The position numbers and the translations under genes are program-made. This document shows, piece after piece, positions 56,451 to 64,000 of a DNA stretch of 64,000 nucleotides. Below the pieces are notes generated by a model. That model had not been told where the DNA came from and searched no databases. It saw nothing but the letters and a program-made list of their open reading frames with translations. This DNA comes from Kocuria sp. (GTDB lineage Bacteria; Actinomycetota; Actinomycetes; Actinomycetales; Micrococcaceae), in contig NZ_JAUNTS010000006.1 of NCBI RefSeq assembly GCF_030538595.1, positions 114,929-178,928 of the forward strand. Reading direction: 5' to 3'. Position 1 is the first letter of the stretch. Each line of letters opens with the position of its first letter.

Positions 56451-56694
56451 CTGCCCTCATCGAGTACTCGGAGCGCAACCCTGAACCGGGCCGTGAAAAT
56501 CTTTCCGGGGTCACGCCAAAGACTTCACCGATCAGCGGGTGATCCTGGAAGCTCAGCGTCTTCTGGCCCACGAATCCATATTAGCTGCCACCATGGCCAC
56601 CCGGCTAGGATTCGACGACGCCACTAACTTCTCTAAGTACTTCAAGCAACGGGTGGTCCTGACCCCAGGAGCATTTCGTTCACAACACGCCTAA
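56451..56694 (+). pseudogene. AraC-family regulator C-terminal remnant
   Basis: The frame KDFTDQRVILEAQRLLAHESI and MATRLGFDDATNFSKYFKQRVVLTPGAFR to TAA 56694 is the second helix-turn-helix of an AraC/XylS regulator. Upstream, LNRAVKIF is visible one frame away, so a base is lost near 56517. The rest of the gene is gone, and the IS481 element sits at the break. Confidence 0.75.
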
Positions 56695-56716
56695 CCGCAA
56701 GACCCTTGCCGCGGGC

Positions 56717-58561
56717 TCAGCCCCAGGGGCCGCGCACAATGTCGACGACGGCCTCCCCGTAGCGTTCCAACTTCTTGGCCCCGATTCCGCTGATGCCGCG
56801 TAATTCGTGCACGGCGGTGGGTGCCGCCTGGGCTATCGCCATCAACGTGGCATCACCGAACACCACGTAGGCCGGCACCTTCTGCTCACGGGCCTGATGA
56901 GCACGCCATTCACGCAGGGACTCGAACAGGGAGGACTGTTGGGGCGTGAGGGCGGCCGTCGTCGTTGTGGAAGTCCGCCGTGTGCCGCTGAGTGAGCCGC
57001 GTTTTTTGCGGGCCGAACGCCTAAGTTCCAGGGTGGTCTCTCCGCGTAGCACCGGGCCTGCTCCCGGGGCCAGGCCCAACGTGCCGTATTCGCCGTAGGT
57101 GCTGATCACGTTGCGGGCCAGGAGTTGGCGGATCACGCTGCGCCATTCCGTTTCGCTCAGATCCGCGCCCACGCCCCATACGCTGAGCTGATCGTGGCGG
57201 GAGGCCGTGGAGCGGTCATTGACCTTGCCGCGCAGCACATGAATCACCTGGCCGGCACCAAAGTGCTGATTGCGTTCCCGGTCAAGGCGAATCAGTGCCG
57301 AGAGAAGTTTCTGGGCGGCCACAGTGGCATCCCAGCCGGTGGGCGGGGTCAGGCAGTTGTCGCAGTTGCCGCACGGTTGGGCGTCCTGGCCGAAGTACCG
57401 CAGAATCTCCACGCGGCGGCAGGTCAGTGACTCGCACAGGGCCAACATGGCATCCAGGTGCGCGCGCTGTCCGCGCAGGTGCGTTTCGGTGGCCTCCGAA
57501 GAGTCGATCATGCGGCGCAGTTGAACGACGTCGTGCAACCCGTAGGCCAACCACGCCGTGGCCGGAAGACCATCGCGGCCCGCGCGGCCCGTCTCCTGGT
57601 AGTAGCCCTCCACGCTCTTGGGCAGATCAAGATGAGCCACAAAGCGGACGTCAGGTTTGTCGATCCCCATGCCGAAGGCGATGGTGGCCACCATGACCAC
57701 ACCGTCCTCCTGCAGGAACCGCGTTTGGCGCTCGGCCCGCTCGGATTCGGTGAGCCCAGCGTGATAGGCCATGGCATCAACACCCTCTTTACGCAGGGCT
57801 TCTGCGGTCTGCTCCACGCTGCGGCGCGACAAGCAATAGACGATCCCGGACTCCCCCGCATGTTCGGCGCGGATCAGGCTCAGCAACTGCGAGCGCGCGT
57901 TGTCCTTTTCCACAATGCGGTACTGGATATTGGGGCGGTCAAAGCTGGCCACAAAGTGCTGCGCCTCCCCCAGGCTCAGCCGCTCGGTGATCTCCCGGTG
58001 GGTGGCCTGGGTGGCGGTGGCGGTCAGGGCGATCCGCGGGGTTTCCGGGAAGCGTTCGGCCAGGACGGACAGCCCAAGGTAGTCCTTGCGGAAATCGTGG
58101 CCCCACTGGGACACACAGTGGGCCTCGTCAATGGCGAACAGCGCCAGCTGCGCGTGACTCAGCAGGTCCAATGTGCGGGACTGCACCAGGCGTTCGGGCG
58201 CCATGTAGAGCAGGTCCAGTTCACCGGCCAGCAGTTGGGTCTCCACCTGGGCGGCTTGCTCCGGGCCCAGGGTGGAGTTCAGAAATGCTGCCCTGACACC
58301 CACCGCCGCCAGGGCATCCACCTGGTTCTGCATCAGCGCGATCAACGGGGAGATCACAATGCCCGTACCGTCCCTGACCAGCGCCGGAATCTGGTAACAC
58401 AGGGATTTTCCGCCGCCGGTGGGCATGAGAACGACGGCGTCGCCACCGGCCGTGACATGCTCCACGATCTGTGCCTGGTCCCCGCGGAAGGAGTCATAAC
58501 CAAAGACCTCTTGCAGCACACGCAACGGAGATGCGGTCGGTGCTGAGGTCTGGGAAGTCAC
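56717..58561 (-). CDS. recQ: ATP-dependent DNA helicase RecQ
   Basis: 614-residue 3'-5' helicase. SF2 motifs in order: [19 protein letters not shown] (I), [18 protein letters not shown] (II), ALTATATQ (III), [16 protein letters not shown] (V), [12 protein letters not shown] (VI). A RecQ zinc site ([11 protein letters not shown]...CGNCDNCL), winged helix and C-terminal HRDC domain ([24 protein letters not shown]) follow. It acts in recombination repair and fork processing. Gene is complete. Confidence 0.96.
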   Translation of the reverse strand: MTSQTSAPTASPLRVLQEVFGYDSFRGDQAQIVEHVTAGGDAVVLMPTGGGKSLCYQIPALVRDGTGIVISPLIALMQNQVDALAAVGVRAAFLNSTLGPEQAAQVETQLLAGELDLLYMAPERLVQSRTLDLLSHAQLALFAIDEAHCVSQWGHDFRKDYLGLSVLAERFPETPRIALTATATQATHREITERLSLGEAQHFVASFDRPNIQYRIVEKDNARSQLLSLIRAEHAGESGIVYCLSRRSVEQTAEALRKEGVDAMAYHAGLTESERAERQTRFLQEDGVVMVATIAFGMGIDKPDVRFVAHLDLPKSVEGYYQETGRAGRDGLPATAWLAYGLHDVVQLRRMIDSSEATETHLRGQRAHLDAMLALCESLTCRRVEILRYFGQDAQPCGNCDNCLTPPTGWDATVAAQKLLSALIRLDRERNQHFGAGQVIHVLRGKVNDRSTASRHDQLSVWGVGADLSETEWRSVIRQLLARNVISTYGEYGTLGLAPGAGPVLRGETTLELRRSARKKRGSLSGTRRTSTTTTAALTPQQSSLFESLREWRAHQAREQKVPAYVVFGDATLMAIAQAAPTAVHELRGISGIGAKKLERYGEAVVDIVRGPWG

Positions 58562-58621
58562 CGCACCAACCTACAGGCTTGATGGACCCGACGCCGCAGC
58601 CCGCCCCGCCGTCGTTGCCTC

Positions 58622-58760
58622 CCCCTGGCGGCCTCCCCCTGTCGCGCGCGCCCCCCCCCCGCGGGGGGCACCCCGGGTGTGGGTGGGGCCCCCGCCGGGG
58701 GCGGGGGGGGGGGCGCCCAACCCGGGGGCCGCCCCCGCCCCCGCCCCCCCCCCCCCGGCG
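58622..58760. other. Homopolymer-rich GC stretch, possible sequence error
   Basis: The 318-base gap between recQ and the alkylation-repair gene contains runs of 10 to 14 identical C or G bases over about 110 bases, with almost no A or T, unlike anything else in the window. Just after it (58788-58823) lies the right half of the CACCGG-type palindrome seen intact at 61497-61568, while the matching left arm is garbled (CACCGGTTTTGTTTGAC). A hairpin that sequenced badly is a likely cause. Confidence 0.6.
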
Positions 58761-58879
58761 TGACAACACCGGTTTTGTTTGACACCCCCGGCTGTAACCG
58801 GTGGTCTCAACAACAACCGGTGAACTCGACCCCGTGGCATCCTGGCTGGGACACATCCACCTTTCCCAGAGATGAGCCC

Positions 58880-59995
58880 ATGCCCACCGCGAATGAAATG
58901 CTCGGCCCGTCAACCGTCCAGGCTCTGGCCCACATGCTGACCGCCGTTGCGCCCCAGCGCGCTGACCACATCACGGCCGCACCCGATCAGCTGGCGGGCC
59001 TGGCCATGCGGCAACGTGTGAACTTGGTGGCTGACGCCCTTCTGGAGGACTTGGGCCCCAATTATGCTGACCTGGCCGATACCGTGCGCCACGCAGCAGC
59101 CATGGAACCTGACGGGTTCTCCGGCTGGTTGATCTGGCCCGTCACGGAAGCCGTGGCGCGCTGCGCGGTGGCTGACGGAGGTGACCACGCATTCCGCGAT
59201 GCCCTGGCCTTACTGGCCGAGCTCACCCACCGTTTCAGTTCGGAGTTTGCCATCCGCATCCTGCTCAATCACAACGTGGATGCCGCGCTGAGCACCATCA
59301 ACACCTGGCCCAGTGCACAGGACGAACACATCCGCCGCTTGGCTTCCGAAGGCACACGCCCGTTCCTGCCGTGGGGGCAGCGTGTCCCCCAGCTGCAGGC
59401 AGACCCGGAGGCCACGCTGCCCATTCTGTCCGCGCTGCAGGATGATCCCAGCCCCTACGTTCGTCGTTCGGTGTCCAATCACCTGAATGATCTGAGCCGC
59501 AATCACCCGGATCTTGTTGTGGCCACCGCCCGTCAGTGGTTGGTTGAACCCGGTACGCACACCGCGGGAACCGTCAAGCATGCCTTGCGGTCCCTGATCA
59601 AACAGGGCCACCCGGAGGCGCTGGCCGTCATGGGCTACGGCAGCGCCACGGTGGACATTCGCGGCCCGCACGTAGCGGAGTCTCCCCTGACCTGGGGCGG
59701 GACACTCACCTTCACGGTCACTCTGCGCAACGACGACGTCGCACCCGCTCGCCTGCTCATCGACTACGTCATCCACCACCTCAAAGCCAACGGCACCACC
59801 TCGCCCAAGACCTTCAAATGGACCACGGCGAAACTGGCTCCCGGACAGACACTGACGTTGACCCGCGAACACTCATTCCGCGAGATCACCACACGCACCT
59901 ACTACCCCGGTGTTCAGGCGGTTGCCGTCCAGGTCAGCGGCGTTTCCTGCCCGCCCGTCGAGTTCAGCCTGCTGCCGCGCGACTCACCCAGCTGA
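58880..59995 (+). CDS. AlkC/AlkD-superfamily DNA glycosylase
   Basis: 371 residues. HEAT-like helical repeats make up about residues 1-255 (RFSSEFAIRILLNHNVDAALSTI; DDPSPYVRRSVSNHLNDLSRNHPDLV, the hallmark block), and a C-terminal Ig-like domain follows (LTWGGTLTFTVTLRNDDVAPARLLIDY). That architecture is AlkC, which excises 3-methyl-type alkylated bases without flipping them. Start at ATG 58880; the frame runs open upstream through the GC-rich stretch, but that part is not protein-like. The 3' end overlaps the convergent DUF418 gene by 12 bases. Confidence 0.85.
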   Translation: MPTANEMLGPSTVQALAHMLTAVAPQRADHITAAPDQLAGLAMRQRVNLVADALLEDLGPNYADLADTVRHAAAMEPDGFSGWLIWPVTEAVARCAVADGGDHAFRDALALLAELTHRFSSEFAIRILLNHNVDAALSTINTWPSAQDEHIRRLASEGTRPFLPWGQRVPQLQADPEATLPILSALQDDPSPYVRRSVSNHLNDLSRNHPDLVVATARQWLVEPGTHTAGTVKHALRSLIKQGHPEALAVMGYGSATVDIRGPHVAESPLTWGGTLTFTVTLRNDDVAPARLLIDYVIHHLKANGTTSPKTFKWTTAKLAPGQTLTLTREHSFREITTRTYYPGVQAVAVQVSGVSCPPVEFSLLPRDSPS

Positions 59996-61261
59996 GACCC
60001 GCGCACGACGACGGTCCAGCACCGTGCCAATGCCGTCATACGTTGCGTGCCACAACCACTCCACGGGACCGCGTTTGAAGTACCTCTGCCAGACCAGGCT
60101 CAAGGCCACCAGGAAGCCAGCGATACCCAGATAGATCAGCATGGTCAACCACACTGCGTACTCGCCCTGAATACGGCCAGCCATGCCAAAGCCCCAGTCG
60201 TAGAAGATGATTGAGGCAATCAAGTTCTGCAAGATGTAGCAGGTCAGGGCCATCTTTCCCACAGCGCTCAGTCCGGTCCCCACCACGCCAGTGGAACCTC
60301 GGCGCACGTAGAACTGCGCCACCAGGGCCAAGATGCCAAAGGCCACCAAGCTGGAAGTTATGTAGCGGGTGATACCACCCGTGTAGTCGGAGAGGAACAA
60401 ACGCAAGGTCCAGTCCAAAGGCAGGCCGATGCCGAAAGAGAGCAACATGATGCGTCGTCGTAATTGCCGACCCCGCTCCTCAAAAATACCGGCGCGGTAG
60501 AGGTGCGCGCCCACCAGGAAAAGCCCTATCCCCATGAGAAACATGATGGGGATTTCTGCGCGCCCACCCACAAAGGTGATCAAGCGTTCGTGCACCATGG
60601 CCCAGTAGGAGTCGGTGGAACCCGATCCCATGGCATCCAGTGCTGGGCCGGCCGCACCCACCGCATTTTCAGCCTCCGAGGCACGGTCACCAATGTCCGT
60701 CGGAACACCGCCCAGGAACACAAAGACAGACTGCAACAGATCAAAACCGACAATCACTGCAACGTGTACCGCCAACCCAACGATCATCCATATTTTCTGC
60801 GCTTTGGGGCTGGTCATCATGATGGCGGAAACAGCCAAGGCGGTCAGGCCGTAACCCATCAACACATCGAATTCAAAAATGAAGATGTAATTGAGCAGCC
60901 CGTCCAACACCAAAATGCCGGCCCGCCACGGGTAACGTCCCGGCCAGGTTTCGCCCCGTCGAAGTGCCGACTGGCGCTGGATCTCCAAGCCAATACCAAA
61001 CATGATGGTGAGCAGCCCAATGAACTTACCGTCGGTGACCAGGCCCAATGCAGTTTGGAAGGCATTGGCCCACACTCCACCATCCGCTATGGCACCCAAC
61101 TCGGATTCGGACATGGACGCCATGTTCCGCGGCGTGGCAAAGATCCAAATGTTGGTCAGCAACGTGCCCAGGATGGCAATACCGCGCAAAACGTCCAGTG
61201 CGGGGAGGCGATGTTTTGAGCTGGGTGGAGCAGAGGCGGTGGGGGCCGCAGTGGTGGTCAC
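59984..61261 (-). CDS. DUF418-family membrane protein
   Basis: 425 residues with about nine to ten hydrophobic spans. RLPALDVLRGIAILGTLLTNIW at the N-terminus and the C-terminal DUF418 half (LSAVGKMALTCYILQNLIASIIFYDWGFG ... RYFKRGPVEWLWHATYDG) are typical of this putative transporter or acyltransferase-like family, of unknown function. Start is GTG 61261 after AAAGGA; a longer reading crosses the palindromic repeat and is not credible. Confidence 0.88.
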   Translation of the reverse strand: MTTTAAPTASAPPSSKHRLPALDVLRGIAILGTLLTNIWIFATPRNMASMSESELGAIADGGVWANAFQTALGLVTDGKFIGLLTIMFGIGLEIQRQSALRRGETWPGRYPWRAGILVLDGLLNYIFIFEFDVLMGYGLTALAVSAIMMTSPKAQKIWMIVGLAVHVAVIVGFDLLQSVFVFLGGVPTDIGDRASEAENAVGAAGPALDAMGSGSTDSYWAMVHERLITFVGGRAEIPIMFLMGIGLFLVGAHLYRAGIFEERGRQLRRRIMLLSFGIGLPLDWTLRLFLSDYTGGITRYITSSLVAFGILALVAQFYVRRGSTGVVGTGLSAVGKMALTCYILQNLIASIIFYDWGFGMAGRIQGEYAVWLTMLIYLGIAGFLVALSLVWQRYFKRGPVEWLWHATYDGIGTVLDRRRARVSAG

Positions 61262-61496
61262 GCGGGGTCCTTTCAGATGGGGAACGATCCTGTGCAGAGG
61301 TCTTGATTGCAACTTGATCAGCCTAAAAATAGGCGGCCCCGCCCAACAGCTTCCAAGGGATGAATTCGTGTCCACCCGTCGGTCCGTCTTGAACCTACGG
61401 CCGTGGACCCGGGTCATCCTGCGGAGGATGCGCTCCTGCTTTGGAATGATCCGAGGCCGTGCGTGCTTCCGTGACCGCCGCGCCCCCGGCACCACC

Positions 61497-61568
61497 CGTG
61501 AGGTCACCGGTTGTTGTTGAGAGCACCGGCTGTAACCGGTGGTCTCAACAACAACCGGTGACCTCACG
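61497..61568. repeat. Long palindromic repeat, CACCGG type
   Basis: Arms 61497-61522 and 61543-61568 are exact 26-bp reverse complements; the 20-base loop holds a second small palindrome, CACCGG/CCGGTG. A damaged copy lies at about 58768-58823. It sits in the 448-base gap between the divergent DUF418 and GntR genes; apart from this repeat and the GntR operator I see nothing else in that gap. Confidence 0.88.
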
Positions 61569-61669
61569 CGGCAGGGGTTAAGAAACACTTCCCCCACAAG
61601 CAGGCCCTTTCGCCAAAATCTGCGCAACCGCGGATGCAAGCCTTGCCATCACCCAGGTTCCATGGTTAA

Positions 61670-61685
61670 TTAGTTGAGTAACTAA
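61670..61685. promoter_or_regulatory. Predicted operator of the GntR/ABC operon
   Basis: TTAGTT-GAGT-AACTAA is a perfect 6-bp inverted repeat with a 4-base centre, 25 bases before the GTG start of the GntR gene. YtrA-type regulators bind such sites and repress their own operon. Confidence 0.65.
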
Positions 61686-61709
61686 CCTAAGAGCATCGAG
61701 GAGGTGCCC

Positions 61710-62180
61710 GTGACTCCCCCTGCACCACGATCGGATCGCCCGATCTTCCTGGACCTGGCCGACACCATTGCCGATGACATTCTGGCCGGGGCATACCCGC
61801 CGGGCACCCAGGTGCCCTCGACCACAGAACTCTCAACACACTTCCGAATCAATCCGGCCACTGCGGGCAAGGCCCTCAACCGTCTGGTGGATCAGGGGGT
61901 GTTGGAAAAGCGTCGCGGCTTAGGGATGTTCGTCACGGCGGAGGGTCCCAACATTTTGCGCGCGCAGCGCCAGGCAGATCTTCTGGACGCCTACATCAGC
62001 CCGCTATTGGCGGAAGCACAACGACTAGGCATGACCACAGCCGATGTCCTCACCCTAATTCAGAGCCACGCCGCTATGACGGCATTACCAACCACTCGCA
62101 CGCCATCGACATCGGGTAATCCAGCTTTGCCCACCAGCACCCGCACACCGTCACACGCCGCAAGTCCAATGGAGGCATGA
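61710..62180 (+). CDS. YtrA-subfamily GntR regulator
   Basis: 156 residues. The winged helix is clear (IFLDLADTIADDILAGAYPPGTQVPSTTELSTHFRINPATAGKALNRLVDQGVLEKRRGLGMFVT), followed by a short helical dimer region as in YtrA and a low-complexity Ser/Thr/Pro tail. GTG 61710 lies after GAGGAGG. It overlaps the ABC ATPase gene by ATGA. YtrA-type repressors control ABC operons in response to cell-wall antibiotics or related stress. Confidence 0.9.
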   Translation: MTPPAPRSDRPIFLDLADTIADDILAGAYPPGTQVPSTTELSTHFRINPATAGKALNRLVDQGVLEKRRGLGMFVTAEGPNILRAQRQADLLDAYISPLLAEAQRLGMTTADVLTLIQSHAAMTALPTTRTPSTSGNPALPTSTRTPSHAASPMEA

Positions 62181-63190
62181 CCATGACTACAACCACCGCC
62201 CCTACCAGTGGAGTCACAGCGGGTGAGACAACGTCCCATCAGACCCGGACCGATCGTGGCATCACCTTGACCAACGTCACCAAGTCCTACGGCAAACAGC
62301 AAGTCTTGGCAGGCATCAACCTCCACTTGGAGCCAGGCAAGGTATACGGACTCCTGGGAGCCAACGGAGCGGGCAAGACCACGCTCATGTCGGTGATCTT
62401 GAACCACACCTTTCGCAGTTCTGGCCAGATCACCATCGACGGTCAGAACCCGGCGGAGAATGCTCGCGTCCTTGAGCGCACGTGCTTCATTCACGAGGAC
62501 CAGCGGTGGCACGACGACTACCTGGTCAAGCACATCCTCCAGACCCTTCCGCACTTTTATCCCCGATGGCAATCGCAACTTGCAGATCGTCTCCTGGACC
62601 GGTTCTCCATACCCCGCGAGACGCCCTTGAAAAAGCTGTCAAGGGGACAACGCTCGGCGTTTGCCATCAGCATCGCTTTGGCGTGCCGCACGGACTACAC
62701 GTTCTTGGATGAGCCCTACCTGGGGCTGGATCCGAGCGCGCGCAACATCTTCTACGAAGAGTTGATGCGGGAAGTTGCCGAGCATCCCCGCCTGATCTTG
62801 ATGTCTACTCATCTAATTGATGAGGCAGCCAATCTGCTGGAGGAAGTCATCCTCATCCGCCAGGGACGCGTTGACCTCCATGCACCTGTAGATGAGGTCA
62901 CCGCCAACATGACTGCGGTTCGCGGCCTGGATGAGGCAATGGACCGATTCCTCAACGGCCACAACCTGATCTCTTCACAAGCCCTGGGCCGTATTCGCTC
63001 TGTCTTGATCCGTGGGGCGCTGTCCCCGGATGATCTCGAACTTGCAGCGGACTTGCACCTTTCCGTTGAATCACCGAGCTTGCAAGAGATCGTGGCCTCC
63101 CTGGGAACCCTGGATCACCCGAACGGCTCGGCCTCCCCTTTCCCCGAGAAATTCATTGGCAACTACCTCAATCGCGGAGATCGACCATGA
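62177..63190 (+). CDS. ABC transporter ATP-binding protein (YtrB-like)
   Basis: 337 residues. Walker A LLGANGAGKTTLM, signature LSRGQRSAFAIS, Walker B YTFLDEPYLGLDP and switch His in LILMSTHLIDE are all present. The extra C-terminal ~100 residues (from HAPVDEVTANMTAV) resemble those of BcrA/YtrB-type exporters. It pairs with the following membrane protein; both are downstream of the GntR gene and overlap by four bases. Confidence 0.92.
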   Translation: MTMTTTTAPTSGVTAGETTSHQTRTDRGITLTNVTKSYGKQQVLAGINLHLEPGKVYGLLGANGAGKTTLMSVILNHTFRSSGQITIDGQNPAENARVLERTCFIHEDQRWHDDYLVKHILQTLPHFYPRWQSQLADRLLDRFSIPRETPLKKLSRGQRSAFAISIALACRTDYTFLDEPYLGLDPSARNIFYEELMREVAEHPRLILMSTHLIDEAANLLEEVILIRQGRVDLHAPVDEVTANMTAVRGLDEAMDRFLNGHNLISSQALGRIRSVLIRGALSPDDLELAADLHLSVESPSLQEIVASLGTLDHPNGSASPFPEKFIGNYLNRGDRP

Positions 63191-63903
63191 CGTACTCATT
63201 GCGCAGCTTCCGGATCTACATGGCCCAACGCACGTTCTCCGTCTATGTGGCTCCTGTGATGCTCTTGGCCGTCCTGGCACTGACTGTCATCGCTGGTCTG
63301 ATCACGGGCATGGTGGTTGGTCTTCCACTCCCACCCGAAGTCGCAGACGGCTTTCAGGGCATTTTCATGGTGGTCAGCGTGCTGATCGGGTTCTTCATCT
63401 CATCCTCAGCCTTGGCCGTGAATCGGACTTTTGCCACAGTGCTCGCCTTTGGCGGGACACGGCGCGACTTCTGGTTAGGTTCTTCCCTGGGATTCGTGGT
63501 CACCGCCATGATCGCCGCAGTGTGTGGAACTCTGCTCCTGGGTCTTGAACGTCTCACCGACGGCTGGTTCATTGGTGTGCCGGTTTTTGACACACCGTTC
63601 TTGGGCGACGGGAACCTGTTGATCACGTTTGTCTCAGTACTGGCCTATTCCCTGGCTGCGCTCTTCATGGGTGCTGCCTTCGGCACGATTTTCCGCGCAT
63701 TCGGAGCTCGTGCGGTCACAGCCGCAATTGTCTCGGCAGTTCTGTTGGTCGCCGGCGTCGTCGCTGTGATTGTGTGGCAAAGAGAATTCACCCTGGAATT
63801 CGCCACCGACCTCGGTCCCTGGTTACCCACTGTCACAGCCTCTGCTTTTGGGGTCGGGTGCCTGGTCATCAGTTATCTGGCCAACAAACGGGCGACCATC
63901 TGA
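63187..63903 (+). CDS. ABC transporter permease-like membrane protein
   Basis: 238 residues with about six spans (VMLLAVLALTVIAGLITGMVVG; IFMVVSVLIGFFISSSALAVN; SSLGFVVTAMIAAVCGTLLLG; ITFVSVLAYSLAALFMGAAFG; and so on). The short loop with ATVLAFGGTRRDFWLG between spans 2 and 3 is common in ABC-2-like permeases that follow YtrA regulators. It is the last gene of the operon. The final 97 bases of the window hold no gene. Confidence 0.82.
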   Translation: MTYSLRSFRIYMAQRTFSVYVAPVMLLAVLALTVIAGLITGMVVGLPLPPEVADGFQGIFMVVSVLIGFFISSSALAVNRTFATVLAFGGTRRDFWLGSSLGFVVTAMIAAVCGTLLLGLERLTDGWFIGVPVFDTPFLGDGNLLITFVSVLAYSLAALFMGAAFGTIFRAFGARAVTAAIVSAVLLVAGVVAVIVWQREFTLEFATDLGPWLPTVTASAFGVGCLVISYLANKRATI

Positions 63904-64000
63904 GCCAAGCATCCGCCGTCATTCTGCTCACCAGCAGATGCGAAAGCGGCTCTTCACAGATGAGGGTGTAGTTGGGGGCTGGCGCGTCGGTGTGGGGTAG

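Noticed and set aside
57458..58546. 362-codon open frame on the plus strand
   Set aside because: Antisense shadow of recQ, whose helicase motifs are complete.
58679..58879. N-terminal extension of the AlkC-like protein through the GC-rich stretch
   Set aside because: It reads as Gly/Pro/Arg runs created by homopolymers and has no family similarity.

Overview
The window looks like a high-GC Gram-positive chromosome, most likely an actinobacterium of the Micrococcales (Micrococcaceae-like). This is inferred from the base composition, leaderless and GTG starts, an ECF sigma factor with a CU044_5270-type partner, a DUF6297 exporter, a class F sortase with an LVRTG substrate, and dispersed palindromic intergenic repeats. 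No rRNA, tRNA or CRISPR was seen.

Left part (1-19.8 kb) is ordinary accessory metabolism: a partial glutamate decarboxylase; an amidotransferase/small ORF/acetyltransferase operon; azlCD; a VOC protein plus MerR regulator behind a MerR-type promoter; a sortase with its apparent cell-wall substrate; an ABC/DUF6297 exporter flanked by a 38-bp direct repeat; an Lrp regulator divergent from a ThDP 2-oxoacid decarboxylase; maltose acetyltransferase; an ECF sigma factor whose partner gene carries an in-frame stop; a GltS symporter and an aldo/keto reductase.

19.8-34.5 kb is an L-rhamnose/rhamnoside locus: GH78 and GH106 rhamnosidases, rhamnulokinase, bifunctional aldolase/dehydrogenase, rhamnose isomerase, an MFS transporter, a GH1 beta-glycosidase and a LacI repressor. 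Three near-identical TGAATCGTTTCA palindromes in front of the three transcription units suggest one LacI regulon for cleaving plant rhamnosides and using the sugar.

34.6-37.8 kb is decayed DNA: a multicopper oxidase with two compensating frameshifts, remnants of an AbiEi/AbiEii toxin-antitoxin pair and an IS3 transposase remnant. It borders the main item of interest, a 15-gene minus-strand operon (54.6 to 38.0 kb) with nearly every gene overlapping the next. It starts with PEP mutase (EDK-x5-NS motif intact), so it makes a phosphonate. A phosphonopyruvate-reductase-like dehydrogenase, a phosphoglycerate-kinase-like kinase, an ArgC-like reductase and alcohol dehydrogenases match the logic of the 2,3-dihydroxypropylphosphonate (valinophos) route. 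Three ATP-grasp ligases point to aminoacyl or peptidyl conjugates. A PhnW-like aminotransferase, a LicC/PntC-like cytidylyltransferase, a CDP-alcohol phosphotransferase, an FAD protein and a PNPOx-like flavoprotein go beyond that route as I know it, so the final product is probably new.

The right edge of the island holds an IS3 fragment, an IS481 element with a clear TCTAGG target duplication, and an AraC remnant. After that come chromosomal genes: recQ, an AlkC-like glycosylase, a DUF418 membrane protein, and a YtrA-type GntR/ABC operon with its own palindromic operator. A homopolymer-rich stretch beside recQ may be a sequence error.
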